Assembly: GCA_002163975.1 (NCBI GenBank)
Contig: CP019636.1
Coordinates: forward strand, 6,265,501-6,329,500
Origin: Nostocales cyanobacterium HT-58-2
GTDB taxonomy: Bacteria; Cyanobacteriota; Cyanobacteriia; Cyanobacteriales; Nostocaceae
Reading direction: 5' to 3'
Length of the DNA stretch: 64,000 bases
A program made the translations under genes and the position numbers. Within the stretch, counting starts at the first letter, position 1; every line of letters starts with the position of its first letter. Below, piece after piece: positions 17,239 through 25,228 of this stretch. The notes below the pieces were generated by a model that ran no database searches, had not been told where the DNA came from, and worked only from the letters and a program-made list of their open reading frames with translations.

Positions 17239-17461
17239 AGGATTCTCCTTACAACTAGCCTCCAGCCACTCAAATACTATCTCTAGTAACTATTGTAAAG
17301 CTGTTAGAAGCCCTAAAAGAACTACTCTTGGATACAGTTGCTCACTCCCAAGTACTGCTACACTATGATGCTCCAAATTAATTGTGACAAACGCGACATT
17401 TTTTGAAGAACAGTGAATACAAGTACTAAATTATACTAATTTCTCTTTTGTTTGCTCTCTA

Positions 17462-17899
17462 TCATCGAGCCAGCATACGTTTGAATACATTGGTCAAAAC
17501 AAGGATTTCTTCCTCATTTAGGTGACAGGCGAAATATTTTGCAATTCCTTGAGCATACACGGGCCACATCCGCTTTTGCATAGCAAGTCCTTCTTCCGTC
17601 AGGACGGCATAAGCTCCCCGGCGATCGCTGCTACAACGCTCTCGGCGGATGAGTCCCACTGCTTCTAGACGATCAACTAATCGCGTTATATTGCTGCGGC
17701 TGAGGAGAACTGCTTGAGCAAGTTCATGCAGGCGCAGTTTACACTCCGGTGCTTCTTTGAGTGCAAAAAGTACATCGTACCACTCAAGTGATGGTAGCTC
17801 CGCCTGTGCCAACTCTTGCTCAATCAGGTCAATGACCTTCATATGGACTGTCAGAAAAGCTCGCCATGCTGTGTTACTTGCTGAATCAAGGTTTGTCAT
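17462..17899 (-). CDS. MarR family transcriptional regulator
   Basis: 145 residues with the MarR winged-helix layout. The recognition helix region LRLHELAQAVLLSRSNITRLVDRLEAVGLI is followed by the wing RRERCSSDRRGAYAVLTEEG (D-x-R motif). Dimeric repressors of this family respond to phenolics, oxidants or other small ligands. The gene is divergent from an EamA transporter, and the shared spacer carries three copies of a TGCAA-based palindrome, which strongly suggests it represses itself and the transporter. Confidence 0.9.
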   Translation of the reverse strand: MTNLDSASNTAWRAFLTVHMKVIDLIEQELAQAELPSLEWYDVLFALKEAPECKLRLHELAQAVLLSRSNITRLVDRLEAVGLIRRERCSSDRRGAYAVLTEEGLAMQKRMWPVYAQGIAKYFACHLNEEEILVLTNVFKRMLAR

Positions 17900-17923
17900 T
17901 ATAAGTGCGTTCTCATCAATGAA

Positions 17924-18007
17924 ATAGTTGCAGATGCAACTATACTGCGTTATAGTTCATATAGTTGCAATTGCAATTATATGAACTATAACAAATGCAA
18001 GTGCAAC
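17924..18007. promoter_or_regulatory. Triple palindromic operator between marR and EamA genes
   Basis: Three related 14-bp sites: GTTGCAGATGCAAC (17927-17940), GTTGCAATTGCAAT (17964-17977) and AATGCAAGTGCAAC (17994-18007). The middle site is the core of a 42-bp near-perfect palindrome (17950-17991) whose 14-bp outer arms, TTATAGTTCATATA and its complement, match exactly. Position between divergent regulator and transporter genes, and dyad symmetry, fit a MarR-dimer operator. Confidence 0.75.
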
Positions 18008-18071
18008 AAAAATGTACGGCAATTTTGCTTTGGTGACTTCTCAACTACGAGTAGCCCTGGAAATATTAGCA

Positions 18072-18989
18072 ATGCAAGAATTCAATAAGGGAACGCAACA
18101 CCTTGTCAACTGGCTAGGTCTAACTGCTGTCGTTTCGGCATCAACTCTGTGGGCGATCGCTGCCAATGTTGCGAACAGTTTGTTTTCAATAGGTGTGAAT
18201 CCCCTTGATTTAGCTGGAGTAAGTGCGCTGATTGCCACATTAGGATTAACTTTACTAAATACTCTCTTAGGAGGCGGAGGTACCAAGGCAATAAGTAAAA
18301 AACAGTTTGCCCTTGGTATTTTGTTTGCTCTGTTCGTTGGGGCTGATTACATTGCAATTGCTAAACTTCCAGTCGCAGTGGCGATCGTCCTCATCTTCAA
18401 CTCGCCAACAATTGTGGTGGTATGGACAGCAATCACAACTAGGCATTTCCCTTCAGCAAAAGTACTGCTGGCGCTTGTCTTATCAGTTATCGGCGTAGTA
18501 CTGGTTTCTGGAATGCTAGCGAGGGAAACGGAACAATTTAACGCCTTTGGAATACTTGTCGGCTTGACAACGGCAGTCTTGTTTGCAATCTACACCATGT
18601 GGAGCGAGAAGGTAAGCGTTTCCGGTACATCCATAGAAGTGATGCAACAAATCTTTTCTGTAGCTAGTTTGTTCTGGATTGCTTACTTATTCACGCAAGG
18701 AATGCCTATTCAGCTTCTACAAGGGGAGAACTTTCCTAAAGTTCTCTACATGGGCATCGCTGGTAATTTGTTTCCCTACTTACTATATCTGTGGGGTATC
18801 CAACGTGTGCAAGCACAACGTGCAGTCATCGTTGCCACTATTGAACCCGTGATTGCAGCAGTGCTGGCATGGGTGTGGTTTGGGCAAAGATTGACAGCAA
18901 TGCAAATCATCGGTGGTGCACTAATTTTAATGGCAATTACTGCGTTACAACTGACAAAATCTCAAGCCCAAAATTCGTTGCAACAGTAA
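18072..18989 (+). CDS. EamA/DMT-type transporter (drug/metabolite exporter)
   Basis: About 305 residues from ATG 18072 (an in-frame ATG at 18012 would start only 4 bases after the last operator, so the later start with GGAAAT upstream is preferred). Ten hydrophobic segments form two EamA halves, e.g. FALGILFALFVGADYIAIAKL and the closing IIGGALILMAITALQL helix. Such carriers export metabolites, amino acids or toxic compounds across the cytoplasmic membrane. Divergent from the MarR gene, whose operator overlaps this promoter, so expression probably rises when the MarR ligand is present. Confidence 0.85.
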   Translation: MQEFNKGTQHLVNWLGLTAVVSASTLWAIAANVANSLFSIGVNPLDLAGVSALIATLGLTLLNTLLGGGGTKAISKKQFALGILFALFVGADYIAIAKLPVAVAIVLIFNSPTIVVVWTAITTRHFPSAKVLLALVLSVIGVVLVSGMLARETEQFNAFGILVGLTTAVLFAIYTMWSEKVSVSGTSIEVMQQIFSVASLFWIAYLFTQGMPIQLLQGENFPKVLYMGIAGNLFPYLLYLWGIQRVQAQRAVIVATIEPVIAAVLAWVWFGQRLTAMQIIGGALILMAITALQLTKSQAQNSLQQ

Positions 18990-19067
18990 ATTTCGCGGGT
19001 CACAGAAAAAAATTATAGAAAATTGGCGCAAGTCATTGCGGTAACAACAATCAATAGGAGAATAGTA

Positions 19068-19145
19068 ATGCTTAATACTACAGTGGGCGCTTCCAGCAAT
19101 GCATCATCAAGCTCTAACGACGAACCACAAAAGCGGTTTGGCTTA
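19068..19145 (+). pseudogene. Small gene truncated by the TnpB element
   Basis: A well-placed GGAG (19057-19060) precedes ATG 19068 and 26 codons (MLNTTVGASSNA, a Ser run, then SNDEPQKRFGLL). The frame then runs into the element end (TTGACATACTCACCGG) and stops at 19164-19166. The start signals suggest a real gene cut at codon 26. The DEPQKRFGL ending is faintly like the N-terminus of small high-light-inducible proteins, but too short to assign. I did not find a clear continuation beyond 20.6 kb. Confidence 0.5.
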
Positions 19146-19300
19146 TTGACATACTCACCGGGCTGAAGCCACGGTGATTCTTTACGCTTCATTGGGTTCT
19201 GCTACCGAAGTAGTCTTACAATCCCTCTGCGTACATTTAAGGTCGTGGCGATGCCCCATCCCGACCATTTCTATATTTTTGGATGCGTTTTCATCTCTTT
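19146..19300 (-). ncRNA. Predicted omega (reRNA) 3' scaffold of the TnpB element
   Basis: TnpB proteins use an RNA made from the 3' end of tnpB and the right end, with the flanking host sequence as guide. Here the right-end hairpin and GTATGTCAA match that layout. The guide would be the bases just outside, TAAGCCAAACCGCTTTTGTG (19145 down to 19126). The 5' end is a guess; no transcript evidence. Confidence 0.4.
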
Positions 19301-20336
19301 GTTGCTCAGTACTGCAATTTAAACAAAGTATTGAGCGAACAGAAAGATCAATTTTGCCCCAACGAAAACCACAACATGAACATATTTGGCTTGTTGGTTG
19401 CCATCGGTCTATGACTCGAAAATCACGATTGAATTTTTCCGACTTAGCTTCACAAAGGTTTCTAAATTCTCGCCATCCTTGCAAATTAATTACCCTAGAT
19501 AGTCTACGGTTCTTGACCATCCCTGATACATTTAAATCTTCCAAAACAATTACTTGGTTATCCTTAACTATTTTGGTTGATAGCTTCTGTAAAAAGTCTT
19601 TTCTAGTATCAGAAATTTGGTTGTGTAGTTTAGCTATCCTTATGCGAGTTCCGTTTCTTCTTTTTGAGTCTTTTTGCTGACGCGCTAATTTTCGCTGTAA
19701 TCTACGAATTTTGCGGTCATGTTTTGAGTAGTTAGGGCTTAGAGCTTTTTCTCCATTACTCATGACAGCAAAAGTTTTTATCCCCAAGTCAATACCAATA
19801 CTTTGGTTATTAGTAACAGCAAGATTAGGTTGAACTTCTACAACGAAGCTAAGAAAATAGCGATTAGCACAATCTTTGATGACTGTGACTGAACTAGGTT
19901 CAGAGGATAATTCTCTTGACCAAATTGGCTTGATTGTTCCAATTTTAGCAAGATAAACTTCCCCACGCTGAACGGAGAAAGCGGCTTTCGTAAATGTTGC
20001 AGATTGGCTGTTTGTCTTTTTCTTGAAGCGAGGTTGACCCACTTTCTTACCTTTCCTTTTCCCTTTAAGGGAGTCAAAGTAGTTTTTGTAGGCTACCTCT
20101 AACTGTTTAAGAGATTGCTGTAATGGCACTGACGAAACATCAGACAGCCACTTTCTTTCCTCAGTCTTTTTGGACAAAGTGAGAGATTTCGCCAAGCTGT
20201 TATAGCCCGGAAATTTACTGACTTTACTTAAGGCTAGAGCATCATTCCAGACTACCCGAACACAACCAAACAACTGAGCTAAGCTTAGTCGCTGTTGGTC
20301 TGTTGGATAAAATCTGTACTGATATCTGGCTTTCAT
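19182..20336 (-). CDS. tnpB: RNA-guided endonuclease TnpB
   Basis: 384 residues, full length. N-terminal HTH/OrfB start (YRFYPTDQQRLSLAQLFG), then the split RuvC nuclease: D183 in GIDLGIKTFAV, E266 in IVLEDLNV and D348 in QQRDENASKNI. The zinc finger is intact (Cys319/Cys322 and Cys338/Cys341). All catalytic residues are present, so it may be active. TnpB, guided by its omega RNA, cuts DNA at empty donor sites and thereby favours retention of the element. It shares a 50-base divergent spacer with the accessory gene at 20387. Confidence 0.92.
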   Translation of the reverse strand: MKARYQYRFYPTDQQRLSLAQLFGCVRVVWNDALALSKVSKFPGYNSLAKSLTLSKKTEERKWLSDVSSVPLQQSLKQLEVAYKNYFDSLKGKRKGKKVGQPRFKKKTNSQSATFTKAAFSVQRGEVYLAKIGTIKPIWSRELSSEPSSVTVIKDCANRYFLSFVVEVQPNLAVTNNQSIGIDLGIKTFAVMSNGEKALSPNYSKHDRKIRRLQRKLARQQKDSKRRNGTRIRIAKLHNQISDTRKDFLQKLSTKIVKDNQVIVLEDLNVSGMVKNRRLSRVINLQGWREFRNLCEAKSEKFNRDFRVIDRWQPTSQICSCCGFRWGKIDLSVRSILCLNCSTEQQRDENASKNIEMVGMGHRHDLKCTQRDCKTTSVAEPNEA

Positions 20337-20386
20337 ATCTACTATTCGCGTATTCTATTAGTATACCAATATTTACGTTGATAGTC

Positions 20387-20563
20387 ATGCCGTTTCAAAA
20401 AAAACACAAACTGGGATTTACGAGTGATGCTCCGTTAGACTCAATCCCAGTTTGCTTAAAACTCAAGCCTGGAGTGAGGGAAAAGCTAAGGAGCATTCCT
20501 CACTGGCAAGAAAAGTTAAGAGCGTACATCGACAAGTTAATTGAAGAGGAAAAGCCGTCCTAG
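20387..20563 (+). CDS. Small TnpB-associated protein
   Basis: 58 residues from ATG 20387, running MPFQKKHKLGFTSDAPLD, then VCLKLKPGVREKLRSIPHW and a C-terminal acidic helix (DKLIEEEKPS). I recall similar short proteins divergent from tnpB in many cyanobacterial elements. The pattern (a strand KLGF, then PGVREKLR-IP-W helix) could be a small DNA-binding fold, perhaps limiting tnpB expression. Function is not known. The stop codon lies inside the terminator hairpin. Confidence 0.6.
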   Translation: MPFQKKHKLGFTSDAPLDSIPVCLKLKPGVREKLRSIPHWQEKLRAYIDKLIEEEKPS

Positions 20564-20576
20564 AAGGACGGGGTTT
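20555..20576 (+). terminator. Terminator of the TnpB-accessory gene / left-end hairpin
   Basis: CCGTCC (20555-20560), loop TAGAA carrying the stop codon, GGACGG (20566-20571), then GGTTTT. It may double as the element's left-end hairpin. Confidence 0.55.
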
Positions 20577-20694
20577 TCAACCCAAGTTTTCGATAAAAAC
20601 ATTGATTAAAAGTTGGAAATTCGGTGATTGTTCCTGTCAGACCAGTTATTGATTTTGATTTAAGTATGCAATCTAACGACAACTTATTAAAATT

Positions 20695-20762
20695 AGCGGT
20701 GACTAGCTTATCCCTCCACGTTTGTATCACTTTATTTAAGGAGGATAAAACTTGTCACCGCT
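20695..20762. other. Long interrupted stem-loop downstream of petE
   Basis: Outer arms AGCGGTGAC (20695-20703) and GTCACCGCT (20754-20762) match exactly. Inner arms TTATCCCTCC and GGAGGATAA pair with one bulged C. It lies 100 bases past the petE stop and just outside the TnpB element. Could be a degenerate small element or an RNA 3' structure. Confidence 0.45.
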
Positions 20763-20864
20763 GACTATCCTTTATGTGTACCACCCTAAATGTTAGGACG
20801 TGTCACCCAAAGGATTGTTTCGCCAAACATCAGGACAAAGTGTTTCTGTCAACAGCGTTTACAT

Positions 20865-21284
20865 TTAGCCTTCGACAGTGAGTTTACCAATCATACCTGC
20901 ACCACGATGAGGTTCGCAGTAGAAGGTATATTCACCTGGAGGGGTGTCGGCGGAAATTGTTGTTTCGAATTCTTGACCAGGGCTCATCAGCAACTGCTTA
21001 TGAGACAGACCTTTAGCTAGATCAGCGCTCTTAGCTGGGTTTTTAGCAGCATCAAACACAACATTATGAGGAGGAACTTTGTTGTTCACCCATTTAATTG
21101 TGTCGCCTGGTTTAACTGTCAACTTACTTGGTTCAAAAGCCAGCATTCCCTTGTCACTACCCAGTTTTACAGTGTATGTCTCAGCGGCAGCACTGGGAGT
21201 AAAAACAGCGAAGCTACTAACAACTAAAAAAATTGTTAACAATGCTAAACCAAGGCGCCGTAAATTTGACGCAATGAACTTCAT
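20865..21284 (-). CDS. petE: Plastocyanin
   Basis: 139 residues. A signal peptide ends at SAAA (about residue 34) and targets the thylakoid lumen. The type-1 copper ligands are all present: His73 in PPHNVVF, and Cys123, His126, Met131 in FYCEPHRGAGM. Length and sequence match cyanobacterial plastocyanins. It shuttles electrons from cytochrome b6f to photosystem I, the same job as cytochrome c6. psbV lies upstream on the same strand, separated by 580 bases, so it probably has its own promoter. Confidence 0.95.
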   Translation of the reverse strand: MKFIASNLRRLGLALLTIFLVVSSFAVFTPSAAAETYTVKLGSDKGMLAFEPSKLTVKPGDTIKWVNNKVPPHNVVFDAAKNPAKSADLAKGLSHKQLLMSPGQEFETTISADTPPGEYTFYCEPHRGAGMIGKLTVEG

Positions 21285-21866
21285 GGCTTTCTCCTAACAG
21301 CAGGTTTTATTTTCCTTATCCATTTTAAATAAAATTAAGCCCAAATATGACAATATGTCGTAGATGCAAGTTTTTTTTAAACAATAGGAGCTATGGACAG
21401 TAAACTTGAGTCCAACCAGCAATGACTACTTGACTCGGATACAAAAAAATGTATCTAGGTCAAAAGAGAAAAAGAGAACCAGCAAAGAATAGTTTTCTAT
21501 AGAGTTTCAAACAGATGTTTTCCATCAGACAACTTATGTAATGAAAACTTCTGTTTTGTGCTTTATCTATCTATATCAAGAGCGATTGGCTCGTTAACGC
21601 TCAAATAGTGAACTATGTAAGAGTCTACATTGGCAGCATGAACAGGTAAGCTATTGCTGTCAAAAAACACCGCTACAACGGCTAGAGCCAGGAATAGATA
21701 ACGCGTAAAGAGTTGATACACTATCGCGTTTAGTCAAGGATCTGTAGTCATTAGTCACTAGTCCGTGGTCACGAGTCACTAGTCTTTAATCCTTTATGAA
21801 AAGCGTTAATAACCAATAACCAGTAACCAATGACCAATGACCAATGACTAAATCCTCATGTAGGTT
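21285..21866. other. petE promoter region and short dispersed repeats
   Basis: No gene. The part next to petE presumably holds its promoter. About 21735-21850 is filled with short tandem motifs: variants of GTCACTAGTC, and AACCAATAACCAGTAACC followed by three AATGACC units. These simple repeats are common in intergenic DNA of filamentous cyanobacteria. Confidence 0.6.
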
Positions 21867-22358
21867 TTAGTAATAAATTTTACCGCCACCCCATTTTTCA
21901 CCGATAATCTTCGGTTGTAGGAGAATATGACCAGCGATCGCCTCCAAGTCATCATCAGTGAGATTTCTCATTTCTGTGAAAATATCTGCACTCTTGGTGC
22001 TGGGATGTAATTCCGAAATCTCCTCTTCCCCATCGTATGTGGTGGGATTTTTCATGTAGTCCACCAAACCTTCAATGTTGTTGCGGTTTGGTGTAGCTAG
22101 GGCGAGTGTTTCTGGATCGAGTCCTACGTTTTGGTTTGTCTTGGTTATACCCCCAGCATGGCACTGGGCGCAAGCGTAGTTAAATAAGCGTTTGCCTTCC
22201 TTGACTTGTTTGAGGCTCAGTACAACGGTTTCACCATTCTCATTAAATGGCACTGTGCGGGTAGCTTTATCTAGTTCCACTGCGGTGGCGCTACCGGTAA
22301 AGAATTGAAACGTCAGCAAAATAGTAGCCGCAAAAATGCCAAACAATCTTCTAAACAT
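21867..22358 (-). CDS. psbV: Photosystem II cytochrome c550
   Basis: 163 residues. A signal peptide ends near TAVELD (mature about residue 27). The heme site CAQCH (Cys63, Cys66, His67) and the distal His118 in SELHPS give the bis-His heme typical of c550. The C-terminus IIGEKWGGGKIYY is diagnostic. PsbV is an extrinsic lumenal subunit that stabilises the Mn4CaO5 cluster and the chloride/calcium requirement of photosystem II. It lies between petE and a 71-residue gene, all on the minus strand. Confidence 0.97.
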   Translation of the reverse strand: MFRRLFGIFAATILLTFQFFTGSATAVELDKATRTVPFNENGETVVLSLKQVKEGKRLFNYACAQCHAGGITKTNQNVGLDPETLALATPNRNNIEGLVDYMKNPTTYDGEEEISELHPSTKSADIFTEMRNLTDDDLEAIAGHILLQPKIIGEKWGGGKIYY

Positions 22359-22480
22359 TTTTCCCCTTAACGATTTTGATGCTCAACACAGCTAAGATGG
22401 CGATGCTCAATCTCATTCGTACTCATGGTCAATGGCTGATTACTCTTTCGTTATTAGCCATGAAGTTAGAGCGCGAGACT

Positions 22481-22696
22481 TCAGGTCACTTCGGTTTCCC
22501 CAACTGAGTTGTTAGTACCTTCTGGTTGTCTTTCAGAAAGAATTTGGGAAATAATTGCCTTTGCATCCTCTAAAGCCAAACGGGTCTTAGGATTTTTATA
22601 GGCAATTAAGAGTTTGTCACATAAAGACAGCACCTTTTCCACAGGAACACTGTAGTCAGTCGCTATCTCGGCAATTGACAGATCCGCAAAACCCAT
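22481..22696 (-). CDS. Small conserved protein with IF2-N-like helical fold
   Basis: 71 residues. It begins MGFADLSIAEIATDYSVPVE and continues with helices around VLSLCDKLLIAY and LEDAKAIISQIL. The 'I.EIA.DY.VPVE.VL.LCD.L' spacing resembles the small helical domain at the N-terminus of translation initiation factor IF-2. I believe it is conserved beside psbV in cyanobacteria, but the function is unknown. It is 122 bases upstream of psbV on the same strand. Confidence 0.65.
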   Translation of the reverse strand: MGFADLSIAEIATDYSVPVEKVLSLCDKLLIAYKNPKTRLALEDAKAIISQILSERQPEGTNNSVGETEVT

Positions 22697-22980
22697 AACG
22701 CTTCAAGTAGAGATTGAGCTGCTGTAATACCAATATCATGTCGGGAGTGCAATTTGTTCCCCAAAGTAGGGGTGTAGAAATGACAGTTATCAAACAGGGA
22801 AAACTCTTACAAGCTATTCCTGCCAAAGTGAATGGGGAAACATCCACCAAGAAGGTATGACGCACACATTCCACGAACTAGCAAGTGCTGTTAGGTTAAC
22901 ATTTGTTAACAATTTTTTTACTCTCACGGAAGTTGAAGGATTGTTTATAGAGAGCGATGGCTTCTCTAAACAAGGTTTCT

Positions 22981-23423
22981 ATGACCACAAATACGAGTAC
23001 ACAACAAAAAGCTCAAATTGAGAAATTATCCAGACCTATTGTAGAGAAAGTAGCCATTATCGGTGCTGGACTTGGTGGTCTAGCGGCTGCGATCGCCCAC
23101 CATTAACTCACTGGAGCCAAGGTAGGGTCATTCTTTTAGGTGATGCTACTCATCCAATAGCACCCGCACTGGGACAGGGAGCAAATACTACATTTGAAGA
23201 TACATATGAACTTGCCCAAAGCTTTTCACAATCATCTAGTATGCAAGAAGTTTTTGCTAACTAGGAAAAACGTCGCATACAAATCATCCAAACTCGCAGT
23301 GCCTTGGGTGAGAAGCGTTACTATGAAACCGACAGTGAGACATCTTCTAGGCAGATGAATGAGCGTTCACAAATGGCAACTATGAACGAGTTCCAGGATT
23401 GGCTTTATGGCTACAAGCCATAA
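22981..23423 (+). pseudogene. Decayed FAD-dependent monooxygenase (internal deletion, stops)
   Basis: The start encodes PIVEKVAIIGAGLGGLAAAIA, the FAD-binding GxGxxG motif of aromatic-ring hydroxylases, followed at once by TAA. After a frame change the next readable part is GRVILLGDATHPIAPALGQG, the second FAD motif (GDAAH-P) that in intact enzymes lies about 270 residues later, so most of the gene is deleted. One further TAG interrupts the C-terminal part, which ends WLYGYKP at 23423. An in-frame ATG at 22957 could be the original start. Non-functional. Confidence 0.85.
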
Positions 23424-23486
23424 TAACCTACTGAATTTACAAATTTCTACACACATTTTTCAAAGCAGTGAAGGGCACTATTTCAG

Positions 23487-24323
23487 CTATCCCTTCCCTC
23501 CTGTAAATGTCACACTTTCAATAAAATACCTGTTAAAAAATGCGTAAATTGCCAAAGCTGGTAAAGTAAACACCATCGAAGCTGCCATAATATAGTTCCA
23601 ATAACTAATAAATTGACCTTTAAAAGAATTTAATCCTAAAGGAAGAGTAAACATTTCTGGATCAAACAAAATAACGATAGGTAGCAAGAAATTATTCCAA
23701 CTTCCCATAAACACAAAAACTGCCTGTGCTGCTAGTGCAGGTTTTGCCAAAGGCAGAACAATATGCCGGAAAATTCCCCAAGTATTTAATCCATCCAGTT
23801 GAGCTGCTTCTTCTAATTCTTTGGGAAAATTCACGAAAAACTGTCGCATCATGAAAATGAAGGTGGCATTGACCATGCTGGGTACAATCATCCCTTGATA
23901 GGAATTCAGCCAGCCTAAGGCTTTCAAAATTAAAAATGTGGGAATGAGGGTGATCTGTGCAGGTACTGCCAACACTGCCAAGATAAGAAAGAACCAGAAT
24001 CGCCTTCCTCGAAAGTGCAGCCTTGCTAAGGCATAACCTGCCATTGAATTAAACAACAAGTTTAGTACAGTAACACTGACAGCAATAAATACACTATTAA
24101 ACAGCCACCTGAGAAATAGAGGTTCTTGGAAAAAAATTTGTTTGTAGTTATCAAGAGTAAAGTTCTTGGGTATGAAATTAGCTCCACCCCTGACAATTTC
24201 AGATAATGGCTTAAATGATGCTGAAAGCGCCCACAAAAAGGGAATGAGAGTAATGACTGCATATAGTGTCAGTACGGCATACAGCAGTACTTTGAGCCAC
24301 GAGACGCGAGAAACGTTAGTCAA
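23487..24323 (-). CDS. Sugar ABC transporter permease, MalG type
   Basis: 278 residues with six membrane segments and the EAA loop EELEEAAQLDGLNTWGIF that docks the ATPase. Sequence pattern (FIPKNFTLDNYKQIF near the N-terminus) is that of carbohydrate-uptake CUT1 permeases. Its ATG overlaps the stop of the MalF-type gene by 4 bases, so the two subunits are co-translated. No ATPase gene is nearby, as is common when a shared MsmK/UgpC-like ATPase serves several importers. Confidence 0.9.
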   Translation of the reverse strand: MTNVSRVSWLKVLLYAVLTLYAVITLIPFLWALSASFKPLSEIVRGGANFIPKNFTLDNYKQIFFQEPLFLRWLFNSVFIAVSVTVLNLLFNSMAGYALARLHFRGRRFWFFLILAVLAVPAQITLIPTFLILKALGWLNSYQGMIVPSMVNATFIFMMRQFFVNFPKELEEAAQLDGLNTWGIFRHIVLPLAKPALAAQAVFVFMGSWNNFLLPIVILFDPEMFTLPLGLNSFKGQFISYWNYIMAASMVFTLPALAIYAFFNRYFIESVTFTGGKG

Positions 24324-25228
24324 AATTTTTCGCCTCCAAAAAACCGCCGTTGAATCAAAGTGACAACAATAATGACTGCTGCGAGCAAAAAGGCGATCGC
24401 CGCCCCATAACCCATCTGCAAGTTACGAAACACAGCTTGGTATATCAGTAAAACTACGGTAAGAGTGGCATTATTTGGTCCGCCAGTCCCGTTAGAAAAA
24501 ATATAGGACTGATCAAACAGTTGAAACGTACCAATCACTCCCATCGTGATCACAAAGAAGGTTACAGGTTTGAGTATAGGAATCGTGATATGAATAAACT
24601 GCTGCCAACCATTTGCTCCATCTAGCGATGCTGCTTCGTACAGTGAACGAGGGATGTCCTGTAACGCCGCTAAATAAATCACCATATAAAACGGTGCGGT
24701 TGACCAAATATTCATCAGCATAATGCCTTTGAGTGCAACTGCTGGATCTCCCAACCAGTTGTAAGTAGGCAGTCCTACAAAGGCGAGAAAATCATTGAGT
24801 AGCCCATTTGTGTTATAAATCCACATGAAAATCAGTGTCAAAACAGCTGAGGAAGTGACTGTTGGCAAAAAGTAAAGGACACGCCACCAGCTTTTGGCGC
24901 GAATACCAGAATTAAGAGTCACAGCCAAAATTAAAGCCAAGATTGTTTGGATTGGCACGACAATTGCAACATATTCTGCTGTATTTTTTAGAGCAATCCA
25001 AACTCTTTCATCTTCAATTAGTCGTGTAAAGTTGCGAAAGCCAATAAATTGGTACTTAATACTGCCAAGAAGTTGAACTTTGTGCAGGGAAAGAAAAACA
25101 GCCCAGAGAATTGGTAGAACTACAAACGTACCTAACACTAAAATGGTTGGCAACATAAACAGATACCCAGCTAGATCTTCTGTTAAGTTCGATCTAGTAC
25201 TTATCCTCTGCCTTCTCATTTCAATCAC
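24320..25228 (-). CDS. Sugar ABC transporter permease, MalF type
   Basis: 302 residues with six membrane segments after a basic N-terminus (RRQRISTRSNLTEDLAGYLF). EAA loop RSLYEAASLDGANGWQQF; upstream periplasmic part KYQFIGFRNFTRLIEDERVW is typical of CUT1 permeases. Forms a heterodimer with the downstream MalG-type protein. The binding protein gene lies 1.4 kb upstream on the same strand, separated by a methyltransferase gene and an AT-rich gap, so the original operon seems to have been split. Confidence 0.9.
   Translation of the reverse strand: MIEMRRQRISTRSNLTEDLAGYLFMLPTILVLGTFVVLPILWAVFLSLHKVQLLGSIKYQFIGFRNFTRLIEDERVWIALKNTAEYVAIVVPIQTILALILAVTLNSGIRAKSWWRVLYFLPTVTSSAVLTLIFMWIYNTNGLLNDFLAFVGLPTYNWLGDPAVALKGIMLMNIWSTAPFYMVIYLAALQDIPRSLYEAASLDGANGWQQFIHITIPILKPVTFFVITMGVIGTFQLFDQSYIFSNGTGGPNNATLTVVLLIYQAVFRNLQMGYGAAIAFLLAAVIIVVTLIQRRFFGGEKF

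Larger units (their letters stand above)
19146..20600 (-). mobile_element. IS200/IS605-like element with tnpB only
   Basis: The unit contains tnpB (minus) and a divergent 58-residue accessory gene, but no TnpA (Y1) transposase, so it would need TnpA in trans. The right end, reading on minus, is a hairpin CACCG-GGC/GCC-CGGTG (plus 19156-19176) followed by GTATGTCAA ending at 19146, a typical subterminal structure of this group. The left end lies near the CCGTCC/GGACGG hairpin at about 20555-20600; its exact border is not determined. Confidence 0.75.

Noticed and set aside
22656..22874. 72-codon minus-strand frame overlapping the small gene upstream of psbV
   Set aside because: Overlaps a better-supported gene in another frame and has no family features.
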